The notes under the pieces were generated by a model, which worked only from the letters and a program-made list of their open reading frames with translations, was not told the DNA's origin and did not search any database. DNA of 35,892 nt, from assembly GCA_051747385.1 (NCBI GenBank), contig JBNJGB010000049.1, positions 1-35,892 on the forward strand, written 5' to 3'. Positions within the stretch are counted from its first letter, which is position 1, and each line of letters starts with the position of its first letter. The translations under genes were made by a program, and so were the position numbers. Positions 26,567 through 35,807 of this stretch are shown here, one piece after another. This DNA comes from JBNJGB01 sp051747385. Its GTDB lineage: Bacteria; Myxococcota_A; UBA9042; PHBI01; JACKFB01.

Positions 26567-29224
26567 ATGACCAAGCGCTATGTGTACAGCTTCGGAGCCG
26601 GCGAGGCCGACGGCGGCGCGGACATGAAGTCCGTCCTCGGCGGCAAGGGCGCCAACCTGGCGGAGATGACGCGGCTGGGCCTGCCCGTGCCGCCGGGCTT
26701 CACGGTGGACACGAACGCCTGCCTGGAGTTCATCGCGAACAACAACACCCTGCCGGACCCGGTCCGGGAGCAGGCGCGCAAGGCCCTGGACCTCCTGCAG
26801 GAGCGCATGGGGTTGACCTTCGGGGACAACACCCGGCCCCTGCTGGTGAGCGTGCGCTCGGGCGCCGCCGTCTCCATGCCCGGCATGATGGACACGGTGC
26901 TGAACCTGGGGCTGAACGACGAGAGCGTCGTCGGCCTGGCGGAGATGACCGGCAACGAGTCCTTCGCCTGGGACAGCTATCGGCGCTTCCAGCAGATGTA
27001 CGCCAACGTGGTCATGGGCATGCGCTCGGAGGTGCTGGAGCAGTACCTGGAGCACGCCAAGGACGAGGCCGGCGTGGTGGTCGACTCGGACCTGCCCGTG
27101 GAGGTGCTGCAGGGCCTCGTGGAGACCTACAAGAAGGTCATCCGGGAGGCCACCGGCCTGGCCTTCCCGCAGGATCCCGTGGAGCAGCTCTGGAACGCCA
27201 TCGGGGCGGTCTTCCGCTCCTGGAACAACCGCCGAGCCGTGGACTATCGCAACTCCCAGGGCATCCCGCACGACCTGGGGACGGCGGTGAACGTCCAGGC
27301 CATGGTCTTCGGCAACATGGGCGACACGTCGGCCACCGGCGTGGCGTTCACCCGGGATCCGAAGACCGGCGAGAAGCGCTTCTTCGGCGAGTGGCTCCGC
27401 AACGCCCAGGGCGAGGACGTGGTGGCCGGCATCCGGACGCCGCAGCCCATCAACCGGGAGTCCGGCGCGCGGGAGGGGGACGTGCTCCTCGAGGAGGCCC
27501 TGCCCGAGGCCTACCGGGAGCTGATGCGGGTCCAGGAGATCCTGGAGACCCACTACAAGGACATGCAGGACATCGAGTTCACGGTGCAGGAGGGCACCGT
27601 CTGGATGCTCCAGACCCGGACGGGCAAGCGCACGTCCCGCGCCGAGGTCCGCATCGCCGTGGACATGGTGCGCGAGGGGCTCGTCGAGCGGGACGAGGCG
27701 GTGGGCCGCGTCCGCACGGAGACCATCGAGCGCCTGCTGCACCCGCAGATCGACCCGAAGGCGGAGGTGGAGGTCGTCGCCCGGGGCCTGGGGGCTTCGC
27801 CGGGTGCGGCGACCGGCAAGGTGGCGTTCTTCGCCGAGGAGGCCGTCGAGCGCGCCGGCCGCGGCGAGGACGTGGTCCTGGTCCGCAAGGAGACGTCGCC
27901 CGAGGACATCCACGGGATGCTGACCGCGAAGGGCATCCTCACGGCCCGGGGCGGGATGACCAGCCACGCCGCCGTGGTGGCCCGCGGCATCTCCAAGCCC
28001 TGTATCGTCGGCGCCGGAGAGCTGGAGATCGACACGGACGCGCGCACGGTGCGGGTGGGCGACCACGTCATCGAGGAGCACGACGTCATCACGCTCGACG
28101 GCTCCGCCGGGACGGTCATCCTGGGCGAGGTGCCCATGATCCAGCCGGAGGCCAGCGAGGAGCTGGAGCAGCTCATGGGCTGGGTCGACGAGATCCGGCG
28201 CCTGAAGGTCTACACCAACGCGGACACGGCGCGGGACTGCAAGGTCGCCCGGGACTTCGGCGCCCAGGGCATCGGCCTCTGCCGCACGGAGCACATGTTC
28301 TTCGAGGGGGAGCGCATCCAGGCGGTGCGCGAGATGATCCTCGCCGACGACGAGCGGGGGCGGCGCCGGGCCCTGGAGAAGATCCTCCCCATGCAGCGCG
28401 GGGACTTCCAGGCCATCTTCGAGGTCATGGACGGGCTGCCGGTCATCATCCGGCTGCTGGACCCGCCGCTGCACGAGTTCCTCCCCAACACGGAGGAGGA
28501 GATCGGGACCATCGCCGCGGAGATCGGCGTGGGGGCCCGGGAGCTGGCCAGCCGGACAGCGGACCTCCGCGAGGTCAACCCGATGCTGGGCCACCGCGGC
28601 TGTCGCCTGGGCCTGACCTTCCCGGAGATCTACGAGATGCAGGCCCGCGCCATCCTGGAGGCGGCGGCGGCCGCGGCCCGGGACGGCGTCACCGTCCGCC
28701 CGCAGATCATGATCCCGCTCGTGGGCCACGTCCGCGAGCTGGCGCTGCTCCGGGACGTGGTGCAGACGACGGCGCGGCGTGTGCTCGACGAGTCGGGCGT
28801 GGACATCCCCTACCAGGTAGGCACCATGATCGAGCTGCCCCGGGCGTGCGTCACCGCCGACGAGGTGGCGCAGTCCGCCGACTTCTTCAGCTTCGGGACC
28901 AACGATCTGACCCAGACCACCTTCGGCATCAGCCGCGACGACTGCGGGAACTTCCTGCCCCTGTACGTGGACCTGGGCATCCTGCCCGTGGACCCCTTCG
29001 TCTCCCTGGATCCCGCCGTGGGCGCCCTGGTCCGCATGGCGGCCGAGAAGGGTCGCTCCGTGAAGCCGGATCTCTCCCTGGGCATCTGCGGCGAGCACGG
29101 CGGCGAGCCCCGCTCCGTCGCCTTCTGCCACGAGATCGGCCTCGACTACGTCTCCTGCTCTCCCTACCGCGTCCCGGTGGCGCGACTCGCCGCGGCCCAC
29201 GCCGCGCTGGAGGACGGCTCTTGA
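26567..29224 (+). CDS. ppdK: pyruvate, phosphate dikinase
   Basis: 885 residues, ATG with GGAGGAGG (26551-26558) 8 nt upstream. It interconverts pyruvate, ATP and Pi with PEP, AMP and PPi. The N-terminal ATP-grasp domain opens with the GGKGANLAEM motif (25-34). The swivelling phosphohistidine domain has GGMTSHAAV (T465, catalytic H467), and the C-terminal PEP/pyruvate barrel has ICGEHGGE (C841). T465 is the position phosphorylated by PPDK regulatory proteins; no such regulator gene is visible here. The length and the PPDK-type GGMTSHAAV loop distinguish it from PEP synthase. It lies 43 bp after glyS and its stop overlaps the TTG start of a lipoprotein gene. Confidence 0.98.
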   Translation: MTKRYVYSFGAGEADGGADMKSVLGGKGANLAEMTRLGLPVPPGFTVDTNACLEFIANNNTLPDPVREQARKALDLLQERMGLTFGDNTRPLLVSVRSGAAVSMPGMMDTVLNLGLNDESVVGLAEMTGNESFAWDSYRRFQQMYANVVMGMRSEVLEQYLEHAKDEAGVVVDSDLPVEVLQGLVETYKKVIREATGLAFPQDPVEQLWNAIGAVFRSWNNRRAVDYRNSQGIPHDLGTAVNVQAMVFGNMGDTSATGVAFTRDPKTGEKRFFGEWLRNAQGEDVVAGIRTPQPINRESGAREGDVLLEEALPEAYRELMRVQEILETHYKDMQDIEFTVQEGTVWMLQTRTGKRTSRAEVRIAVDMVREGLVERDEAVGRVRTETIERLLHPQIDPKAEVEVVARGLGASPGAATGKVAFFAEEAVERAGRGEDVVLVRKETSPEDIHGMLTAKGILTARGGMTSHAAVVARGISKPCIVGAGELEIDTDARTVRVGDHVIEEHDVITLDGSAGTVILGEVPMIQPEASEELEQLMGWVDEIRRLKVYTNADTARDCKVARDFGAQGIGLCRTEHMFFEGERIQAVREMILADDERGRRRALEKILPMQRGDFQAIFEVMDGLPVIIRLLDPPLHEFLPNTEEEIGTIAAEIGVGARELASRTADLREVNPMLGHRGCRLGLTFPEIYEMQARAILEAAAAAARDGVTVRPQIMIPLVGHVRELALLRDVVQTTARRVLDESGVDIPYQVGTMIELPRACVTADEVAQSADFFSFGTNDLTQTTFGISRDDCGNFLPLYVDLGILPVDPFVSLDPAVGALVRMAAEKGRSVKPDLSLGICGEHGGEPRSVAFCHEIGLDYVSCSPYRVPVARLAAAHAALEDGS

Positions 29225-30516
29225 GCCGTGAACTGCTCCCGCTGACGCTGGCGGCCCTCCCGGCGCTGCTCGTCGCCGCCTGCACCGGCGAGCCCCTGGG
29301 AGACCCGCACCCCGTGGACGAGCTGGACTTCCCGGTGGCCGTCACCGCGGATCCGTCCGGCCGGATCGTCTGGGTGACGAGCGGCAACTTCGACCTCGCC
29401 CACCGGGGCGGGGCGGTGCTGGCCGTCGACGTGGCCACCCACGAGTACGTCACCGCCGAGGGGCCGGACGGAGAGGACCTCCCGGTGGCCTTCCAGGTGG
29501 GCGGCTTCCCGGGCCCGCTGCAGCTCCTCGAGCGGGACGGGCGGGCCATCTCCGGCTACGTCCTGAGCCGCGAGGACGACGCCCTGTACCACGTGTCCAT
29601 GACCGGCGACGAGACCGCGCCCCGGCTGAGCTGCTCCGGCGGCCGTCGGAGCTCGGAGACGAACATCCTGGTCTGCCCGCCGCGGGAGGACCTGGCCGAG
29701 GCCACGGTGCCCACCGACGACGGGGAGGATCGGCGGAACATCCGGGTCGGGCCGGATCCGTACGGCGCGCTGGTCCACCACGCGCGGCCCGGGCAGGACC
29801 GCGACGTGCTCCTCACGGGAGCTATGGTCGACGGGACCGTGGCCACCTTCGGCCTGGCCGAGGACGGCGCCCCGGAGCTCCTCGACACCGTGGACCTCCA
29901 GGGCGGCCTGTTCGCCTTCGCCGAGAGCCCGGTCACCGGCCGCATCTACACGACCCACAAGACCCAGAACATCTTCAACGTGCTGGAGATCCACCCGCCC
30001 GATCCGGAGGAGGAGGTCGCCTCGCCGCATCCGCGCGTGGAGCGCGTCGGCAGCGTCACCATCCCGGCGTCCATCGTCCAGGACCACGCCCGCGGCATGG
30101 CGATCTCCGCGGACGGCGCGCGCCTGTACGCCGCGTATCGCTCGCCGTCGTCGCTCCTGGTGGTGGACATCGCCCGCGAGGCCTCGGCGACCCCGTCGGA
30201 GCGCATCCTCGCCAAGATCCCCATCGGCCGGCGCCCCGCGGACGTCGTGGTGGTGCCGCCGTCCGGCGACCTGCCCGAGCTGGTGTACGTGAGCAGCCAG
30301 CGCGACGATCGCATCGAGGTCGTCGACCCCGCCCTCGGAGAGGTGGTGGACACCGTCCTGGTGGGCGACGATCCCTTCGGCATGGCCTTCGTGGACAACC
30401 CGGAGCTGGGTATTCGACGCCTGTACGTCACCAACTTCCAGAGCGAGTCCCTCGGCGTCGTGGAGCTGGACCCGACGTCGCCGTACTTCCACACCCAGAT
30501 CGCGGAGATCCGATGA
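29221..30516 (+). CDS. lipoprotein with beta-propeller (YVTN-like) repeats
   Basis: 431 residues from a TTG that overlaps the ppdK stop (TTGA). The leader MSRELLPLTLAALPALLVAAC has a lipobox with Cys21. The mature part shows repeated propeller-blade patterns: FPVAVTADPSGRIVWVTSG near the start, then GMAISADGARLYAAYRSPSSLLVVDI, PADVVVVPPSGDLPELVYVSSQRDDRIEVVD and FGMAFVDNPELGIRRLYVTNFQSESLGVVELD. These fit YVTN/surface-antigen-type beta-propellers. It is expected to sit on the outer or inner membrane facing outward. Function unknown; such proteins are thought to bind ligands or scaffold partners. It overlaps the next gene by 4 bp (ATGA), so the two lipoproteins probably act together. Confidence 0.85.
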   Translation: MSRELLPLTLAALPALLVAACTGEPLGDPHPVDELDFPVAVTADPSGRIVWVTSGNFDLAHRGGAVLAVDVATHEYVTAEGPDGEDLPVAFQVGGFPGPLQLLERDGRAISGYVLSREDDALYHVSMTGDETAPRLSCSGGRRSSETNILVCPPREDLAEATVPTDDGEDRRNIRVGPDPYGALVHHARPGQDRDVLLTGAMVDGTVATFGLAEDGAPELLDTVDLQGGLFAFAESPVTGRIYTTHKTQNIFNVLEIHPPDPEEEVASPHPRVERVGSVTIPASIVQDHARGMAISADGARLYAAYRSPSSLLVVDIAREASATPSERILAKIPIGRRPADVVVVPPSGDLPELVYVSSQRDDRIEVVDPALGEVVDTVLVGDDPFGMAFVDNPELGIRRLYVTNFQSESLGVVELDPTSPYFHTQIAEIR

Positions 30517-33401
30517 CGCGCCGCCCGGCCATCGTCGTGATCGCCGCCGCGGCGGCCCTCGTCGGCTGTCGCGGGGGGCCGGCCGGCCCCACGGGCGCGT
30601 TCGAGAGCCCCGTCGACTTCGCCTACGCGTGCGAGGGGGAGGGGCGGACCGTCGCCCCGGACAACGTCGAGCTCGCGCCCGCCCTGTCGAGCACGCGGAT
30701 GTGCCCCGACGTCACGGTGCCCCTGTCCAACGGCGGCACCGTGGACGTGCAGGGCTACCTCTTCGGCGTGGCGCTGAGCAAGGGCGCGCCCGGCGTCAAC
30801 GTGGTGCAGATGAACCCCGCCGCCCGCGGGGGGAGCCGCGTGCTGGACGCCGACCCGTTCATCCCCGGGTTCAGCCCCATCCCCGTCCCCCGCGGACCCA
30901 TGCGCGTTTTGCGGGCGAGCGACTGGGGGAGCTTCTACGTGGTCTCGGCGGGGCAGCCCTCGGTCACGCGGATCGTCCTCGAGGGCTACCAGGGCGACGA
31001 TCGCCTCGAGTTCGCGACGTCGCGCTTCGACCTGCCCGGCCAGCCGTCCGCGGCGACCATGCGGGGCGACACCCTGGTGGTGGCCGCGGCGAACCGGCCG
31101 GAGATCTGGGAGTTCGACCTCGCGGCCGACCCCGACGCCCCGCCTCGCACGACGCGCGCGGTCGCGGGCCCGGTCCGGAGCATGGAGCCCCTGGGTGACG
31201 ACCTCCTGGTCACGTGGGTCGACCGCCCGGTGGTGAGCCTGCTGGACGGTGCGGGCGACCTCGCCGAGGCCGGCATCCGGCCGGCCTGCAGCGACACCCT
31301 GGACAACGACGGTGACGGCCTGGTGGACGCCGCGGATCCGGACTGCTGGGGCCCCGCCGACACGAGCGAGGACGGCCCCCTCGGAGAGCGCCCGGCCGAC
31401 GACGTGGAGCCTCCCGCCGCCTACGAGGACGGGCCGTCGGCCTGTGAGGACGGGCTGGACAACGATCTGGACGGCCTCACGGACGCGGAGGACCCGGCCT
31501 GTGCCGCGGGAGACGGCGACGCCGAGTGGCTGCCAGAGTGCGCCGACGGCCTCGACAACGACGGGGACGGTCTCACCGACACGGACGATCCCGGCTGCTA
31601 CGGCCCCTTCGACACCGTGGAGGGCCAGGTGGGCCCCTTCGGCCCCTACGGCGCGACAGGCGTGGACGCCGGAGACCTCGGCCGCTTCGTCTACGCCGTG
31701 GACCCGGAGCGCGGACGCGTGGCGGTGTTCGACGCAGCGGACGGGCTGGAGCGCGTGGTCGCGCCGGAGCACGATGCCGGGGTCCCCGCCGCCGAGTTCC
31801 CGGCCTACCGCTCGGACCGGGATCCGGTGGAGGTCCCGCCGGTGGTGTCCGGCCCGAAGCCCGGCCCCGCCTTCCAGGGCGAGCAGGACCTGGTGCTGCC
31901 GAGCCCGGCCGGGTTCGTGCCCAGCTCCAGCCGCGTCCGGGGAGAGCTGTGGTCGAGGCTGCTGGAGCCCGACGAGGACATCGGCCGCCCCGCGGTCCCC
32001 TTCGGCCTGAGCGGCAGCGAGCAGTGGCTCCCGCCGGCCTGCTCGCCGGACTTCTCGGAGGCCTGCGTGCAGCCGGAGGCGGACGACGAGGCGTGGTACG
32101 TCTTCCTCCCGCGGCTCGACGGCCGGGTCCAGCTCATCGAGGTGATCCGGCGGGGGCAGGTGTTCCACCACTTCGCCCAGTCCACGAACCAGCCGGACGA
32201 GCGCGACACGGACATCACGCGACCCTCGCTCAGGCTGCGCGGCCGCTCGATCCCGGTGGGCTCCTCGCTGCCCGAGGGCTTCCCCTTCCTGGGACCCCTT
32301 TTCGAGGAGGAGATCGCCGAGCGGGTGGAGGACGAGTCGCCGGCCGTGTTCCGGCGCTGGGGCCTCTGGCCTCCGGAGGAGCCCGAGAGGACCCCGAGCG
32401 AGACCTGGTTCTTGACCTACGAGGGCGTGATCCCGGGCACCGACTCCGGCCTCGGCCGCATGATGGGCGAGGACACCTTCTACGACCCGAAGGGGCGGTT
32501 CTGCGAGCTCGGCGTGGAGCCGGGGGACTGGCTCGAGCTCGAGGCGGCCCCGGAGAGCCTGGCCCCGGACCTGCGCCTGGAGGCCGAGGTCCGCACCGAG
32601 GACGGCCTGCTCTGCCCCACGGAGCCGGCGGACGTGGCCGTCGTGGAGGTCCCGGTCACCGCCGTGGGCATGACGACCCTGGACGTGGACCCGGCGGGGG
32701 CTCGCCTCCGCCCGGTGGAGCCCGTCCTGGACGAGGACGCCGTCGCGGACGACCCCCAGGTGACGCTGGCGAACTGCCGCTCCGCGCTGAGCGACCTCCA
32801 GGACGTGCTGGGGCGGCCGGAGTTCCTCGAGCCCACCGACGCCTTCGCGCCGGAGAACCTGCCGCGGCGGGTGCTCTACTCGGTCCGCGCCGCTGGCGCC
32901 TGGATCGCCGTGGGATCCCGCAGCGGCTACCTGCACGACAACGTGTGGGACGCGGAGGCCGGCGCCTGTGTCCCGGACGAGGACGCGCCCGAGCGACAAA
33001 AGGGGCGCCTGACCACCGCGCGCCTGGCGGACGGCGTCTCCTACGCCACGTGTCCGCCGAGCCTGGATCTCCTGGGCGCCGACTCCGTGGACGAGGCCCT
33101 GGCCGGGGACCACGTCCGCTTCGAGAACTGGAGCTTCGGCGTGGACGTCTTCCCGGGCTGCGAGATCGGTGAGGACGGCGGCGTGGAGAGGGTGCCCACG
33201 CAGCGCGACACCCGCTGGACCTTCTTCGTCCAGGGACCGGACACGCCGTCGAGCGTCTCGGCCCAGGGCGCCTTCCTGGGCCCGCGGGTGCCCCTGCTGG
33301 ACTTCCGACGCCAGCAGATCCAGCTGGACACGGTCGTCGGCCGGATCCACCACCTGCAGGTCCGGCCGGGCAGCACGACGCTACTGGGCACCTTCGAGTA
33401 G
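30513..33401 (+). CDS. large lipoprotein with three MopE-type DNDGDG calcium-loop repeats
   Basis: 962 residues, ATG in the stop of the preceding gene. The lipobox LVGC gives Cys19. A propeller-like first third (~30-250) is followed by three 20-residue units bounded by Cys (259-278, 311-330, 343-362), each with a DNDGDGL or DNDLDGL core and a DP-x-C end. These look like thrombospondin-3/EF-hand-like calcium loops closed by a disulphide, as in MopE-type and many myxobacterial surface proteins. Beyond ~390 a long region with some propeller-like strands (RFVYAVDPERGRVAVFDA) and few recognisable motifs follows. Surface location is likely; partner of the 29221 lipoprotein. No enzymatic motif seen. 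Confidence 0.85.
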   Translation: MTRRPAIVVIAAAAALVGCRGGPAGPTGAFESPVDFAYACEGEGRTVAPDNVELAPALSSTRMCPDVTVPLSNGGTVDVQGYLFGVALSKGAPGVNVVQMNPAARGGSRVLDADPFIPGFSPIPVPRGPMRVLRASDWGSFYVVSAGQPSVTRIVLEGYQGDDRLEFATSRFDLPGQPSAATMRGDTLVVAAANRPEIWEFDLAADPDAPPRTTRAVAGPVRSMEPLGDDLLVTWVDRPVVSLLDGAGDLAEAGIRPACSDTLDNDGDGLVDAADPDCWGPADTSEDGPLGERPADDVEPPAAYEDGPSACEDGLDNDLDGLTDAEDPACAAGDGDAEWLPECADGLDNDGDGLTDTDDPGCYGPFDTVEGQVGPFGPYGATGVDAGDLGRFVYAVDPERGRVAVFDAADGLERVVAPEHDAGVPAAEFPAYRSDRDPVEVPPVVSGPKPGPAFQGEQDLVLPSPAGFVPSSSRVRGELWSRLLEPDEDIGRPAVPFGLSGSEQWLPPACSPDFSEACVQPEADDEAWYVFLPRLDGRVQLIEVIRRGQVFHHFAQSTNQPDERDTDITRPSLRLRGRSIPVGSSLPEGFPFLGPLFEEEIAERVEDESPAVFRRWGLWPPEEPERTPSETWFLTYEGVIPGTDSGLGRMMGEDTFYDPKGRFCELGVEPGDWLELEAAPESLAPDLRLEAEVRTEDGLLCPTEPADVAVVEVPVTAVGMTTLDVDPAGARLRPVEPVLDEDAVADDPQVTLANCRSALSDLQDVLGRPEFLEPTDAFAPENLPRRVLYSVRAAGAWIAVGSRSGYLHDNVWDAEAGACVPDEDAPERQKGRLTTARLADGVSYATCPPSLDLLGADSVDEALAGDHVRFENWSFGVDVFPGCEIGEDGGVERVPTQRDTRWTFFVQGPDTPSSVSAQGAFLGPRVPLLDFRRQQIQLDTVVGRIHHLQVRPGSTTLLGTFE

Positions 33402-33428
33402 GCGCTCCGGCGGCCGCGCAAGCAGTCC

Positions 33429-33458
33429 TTGAACACCCGAGGGGGGCTCGGCTAGAAG
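33429..33458 (+). promoter_or_regulatory. candidate promoter for 33507-35746
   Basis: TTGAAC (33429-33434), an 18-bp spacer and TAGAAG (33453-33458). Transcription would start near 33465, just before the dyad at 33471-33486. Confidence 0.45.
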
Positions 33459-33470
33459 ACTCCTTCGGGC

Positions 33471-33486
33471 GACGGACGGGTCCGTC
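33471..33486. promoter_or_regulatory. perfect 7-bp dyad in the leader, possible operator or hairpin
   Basis: GACGGAC (33471-33477) and GTCCGTC (33480-33486) are separated by only two bases. The dyad begins about +6 relative to the predicted start and ends 9 bp before the GGAGG ribosome site (33496-33500). It is well placed for repressor binding or as a 5' mRNA stem. Confidence 0.4.
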
Positions 33487-33506
33487 CTACCCGGTGGAGG
33501 TGTCCC

Positions 33507-35132
33507 ATGAGCCTGCGAATGCTTGCCCTGTGCTCCCTGCTGATCCCCGCCCTGGCCGCGTCGGCCTGCGACGACGACGGCGGCGGCGGTGGCGTCCCCA
33601 GCTTCGACGCCATCAAGGACACGAGCGGCGGGCAGGATACGGCCGGCGGCGACGCGCTGCCCGACGTATCCCTCCCCGACGGCGCCATCGCGGACTGGCT
33701 GGGCCCGGACGGCGCGCTCCCCGACGTCGACGCCCCGGAGGGCACGGTGAAGGCGCTCCAGATCCAGGCCGAGGAGACGGGCTGCAATCCGGACCAGATC
33801 GTCACCCTCGACGACGACGTGTCCGTGACCGGGGTCATCGTGACGAGCCCGAAGTTCGACGCGTTCACGCCGGAGGACGGCGAGGGCGGGCTGGACGGCT
33901 ATTACGTGACCGACCCGGGCCAGGGGCCGTGGGCCGGCATCACGCTCACCGTGGACCGCGCCGAGGGCAGCGACTACCAGCCGGGGGACGTCCTGGACGT
34001 GCAGGGCTCCCTGGTGGAGGCCTGGTGCAGCACGCAGATCCAGGCGGACACCGTCACGGAGGGCGAGGCGACCGACGCCCCGCAGCCCATGGCCGTGGAC
34101 CCGGCGGCGGCCGCCGCGGAGCCGTACGAGGGCACCCTGGTGCGCGTCGAGGGCGTCGAGGTCCTCGAAGAGATGAGCGGCGGGGTCTACGGCCTCACGG
34201 GCGGCCTGGTGGCCGGCCACGCCTTCGACTTCTTCCTCTCCCTGGACGTGGGCGCCACCTACGATCTCACCGGCCAGGTCACCTACGCGTTCGGGCAGTA
34301 CCGCATCATGCCGCGGTCCGAGGACGACATCGTCCTCGTGGAGCCGGGCCCGACGCCCGACGTGGTGGACGGGGGCGCCGACGCGACCGCCGACGTGGAC
34401 GCCGGCCCGACGGAGGCGACGACCATCTCCGCCCTCCAGCAGACGGAGGCCAGCACCGGCTGCACCGAGGCCTCCATCCAGGGCTTCGCGGACGGCGTGG
34501 AGATCGAAGGCGTGGTCGTGACCCCGCGCTGGGTTCCGACCGAGGGCCTGTACGCGTACGGGATCGCCGACGGCGAGGGCCCGTGGAGCGGCGTCGTGCT
34601 GACCGTCCCCACGGAGCTGGACGGCGACTTCGAGCAGGGTCGACGGCTTCGGGTCGTGGGCGAGCACCTGGAGTTCTACTGCAACACCCAGTTCGACGCC
34701 GACGCAGACGTGGAGGCGCTGGACATCGCGGCCTCGATCCCGGGGCCGACCCCGGTCACCGCCGCGGACCTGGAGGACCCCGAGCCCTACGAGGGGGTCG
34801 TGGTGGAGATCCACGACGTCACCGTCACGGCGAACGGCGACTGGGACAGCTACCGCGAGGTGGAGACCGACGCGGGCGTGTGGATCGACGCCACCATCAT
34901 GGGCGACGACGCCATCGCGAAGCCGGAGGTGGACACCACGTACACGGTGCTCCGCGGCCTCGTGCGCTACGAGTTCGGCACCTATCGGATCGCGCCGCTG
35001 AGCCCGGCGGACCTGAGCACCGATCCGGTCGACCCGCCCGAGCCCGGGCCGGAGCCCACCCCGGACGCCGGCAGCGCCGAGCCGGAGGCCGACGCCGGTC
35101 CCACGGGCGACGCGGGGCCGATGCCCGACTGA
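33507..35132 (+). CDS. lipoprotein with duplicated OB-like domain
   Basis: 541 residues, ATG with GGAGG (33496-33500) 6 nt upstream. The lipobox-type leader ends ALAASAC (Cys21). An Asp/Gly-rich linker (~22-75) leads to two homologous domains (~78-275 and ~308-510). Each starts with a KALQ/SALQ..E..TGC pattern, then V-x-V/I-x-G-V-I/V-VT strands, a D-G-x-GPW-G turn, a GD-L/GRRLRV-like strand and a W/YC-T/N-TQ segment; a DPEPYEG or AEPYEG stretch introduces the second half of each. The strand order suggests OB-fold-like beta domains, seen in secreted nuclease-associated and adhesin modules, but no catalytic residues are evident. An acidic/Pro-rich tail ends the protein. Function unknown; probably surface-exposed. 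Confidence 0.82.
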   Translation: MSLRMLALCSLLIPALAASACDDDGGGGGVPSFDAIKDTSGGQDTAGGDALPDVSLPDGAIADWLGPDGALPDVDAPEGTVKALQIQAEETGCNPDQIVTLDDDVSVTGVIVTSPKFDAFTPEDGEGGLDGYYVTDPGQGPWAGITLTVDRAEGSDYQPGDVLDVQGSLVEAWCSTQIQADTVTEGEATDAPQPMAVDPAAAAAEPYEGTLVRVEGVEVLEEMSGGVYGLTGGLVAGHAFDFFLSLDVGATYDLTGQVTYAFGQYRIMPRSEDDIVLVEPGPTPDVVDGGADATADVDAGPTEATTISALQQTEASTGCTEASIQGFADGVEIEGVVVTPRWVPTEGLYAYGIADGEGPWSGVVLTVPTELDGDFEQGRRLRVVGEHLEFYCNTQFDADADVEALDIAASIPGPTPVTAADLEDPEPYEGVVVEIHDVTVTANGDWDSYREVETDAGVWIDATIMGDDAIAKPEVDTTYTVLRGLVRYEFGTYRIAPLSPADLSTDPVDPPEPGPEPTPDAGSAEPEADAGPTGDAGPMPD

Positions 35133-35746
35133 TGCGCGGTCCGACCCGGACGCTCGTCGACGCGGTCGGCTGGCGGAGGACCCTGGCCCTGGGTCTGGAT
35201 GTCGCCCTGAAGCGTGGCGGCCGGCCCTTCGCGCACCTGCCTCCACCGGAGGATCGCCGCGAGCGCCTGAGCCGGGCCCAGGCCGAGCCGGCCGTCCTGC
35301 TGTACCGGGCGCTCCTCCGGCGTTACGCCCGGGGCCGGGCCCTCGAGGTCGTGAGCGAGGTGGTGACGGCCGGCGCCGTGCAGCACCTGGAGAAGACCCT
35401 GGGAGACCTGGACCCCGCCGAGTTCCGGCGCATGGATCAGGCGTCCCGCCTGAAGCGCGTCGAGGCCTGGACGGACCGCTTCTTCACGGCCACCACCCGC
35501 GTGGACGACGTGGGCCCCGACCGGGTGAGCTTCACCGTGACGGCGTGTGCCCTGGTGCGCCTGTCCCGCGAGGCGGGCCACCCGGAGCTGGCCCCCGCCT
35601 TCTGCCGCGGGGACGCCCGGTTCTTCGCCTCCCGCACGCCGCCGGTGCACCTGGAGCGCCCGACCACCCTCGCCGAGGGCGGGGAGTGCTGCCCGTTCCA
35701 CCTGACCCTCTCCGCCCCCGACGAGGAGGTCAGGAGCGGCAAGTAG
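35132..35746 (+). CDS. L-2-amino-thiazoline-4-carboxylic acid hydrolase-like protein
   Basis: 204 residues; ATG 35132 shares one base with the previous stop (TGATG). The C-terminal part (~133-190) carries the ATC_hydrolase (PF14196) pattern: a Cys-containing strand (FTVTACALVRL), G-x-PEL, an FCRGDARFF segment, and ERPTTLAEGGECCPFHL with paired Cys. No signal peptide is seen, so it is probably cytoplasmic even though its coupled partner is a lipoprotein. Known ATC hydrolase opens a thiazoline ring in a cysteine-making route; most family members are uncharacterised, so the real substrate is uncertain. Confidence 0.72.
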   Translation: MRGPTRTLVDAVGWRRTLALGLDVALKRGGRPFAHLPPPEDRRERLSRAQAEPAVLLYRALLRRYARGRALEVVSEVVTAGAVQHLEKTLGDLDPAEFRRMDQASRLKRVEAWTDRFFTATTRVDDVGPDRVSFTVTACALVRLSREAGHPELAPAFCRGDARFFASRTPPVHLERPTTLAEGGECCPFHLTLSAPDEEVRSGK

Positions 35747-35807
35747 GACCGGCCGCAGCCAGGCGAGGGGCGGCTGGCTCCGGAAGCTGTCCGAAGGCCG
35801 CGAGCTG

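Noticed and set aside
29946..33353. 1135-residue open frame on the minus strand
   Set aside because: Antisense shadow of the two lipoprotein genes. It is His/Val/Gly/Arg-rich with no family motif, and the plus-strand frames have lipoboxes, good starts and overlaps.
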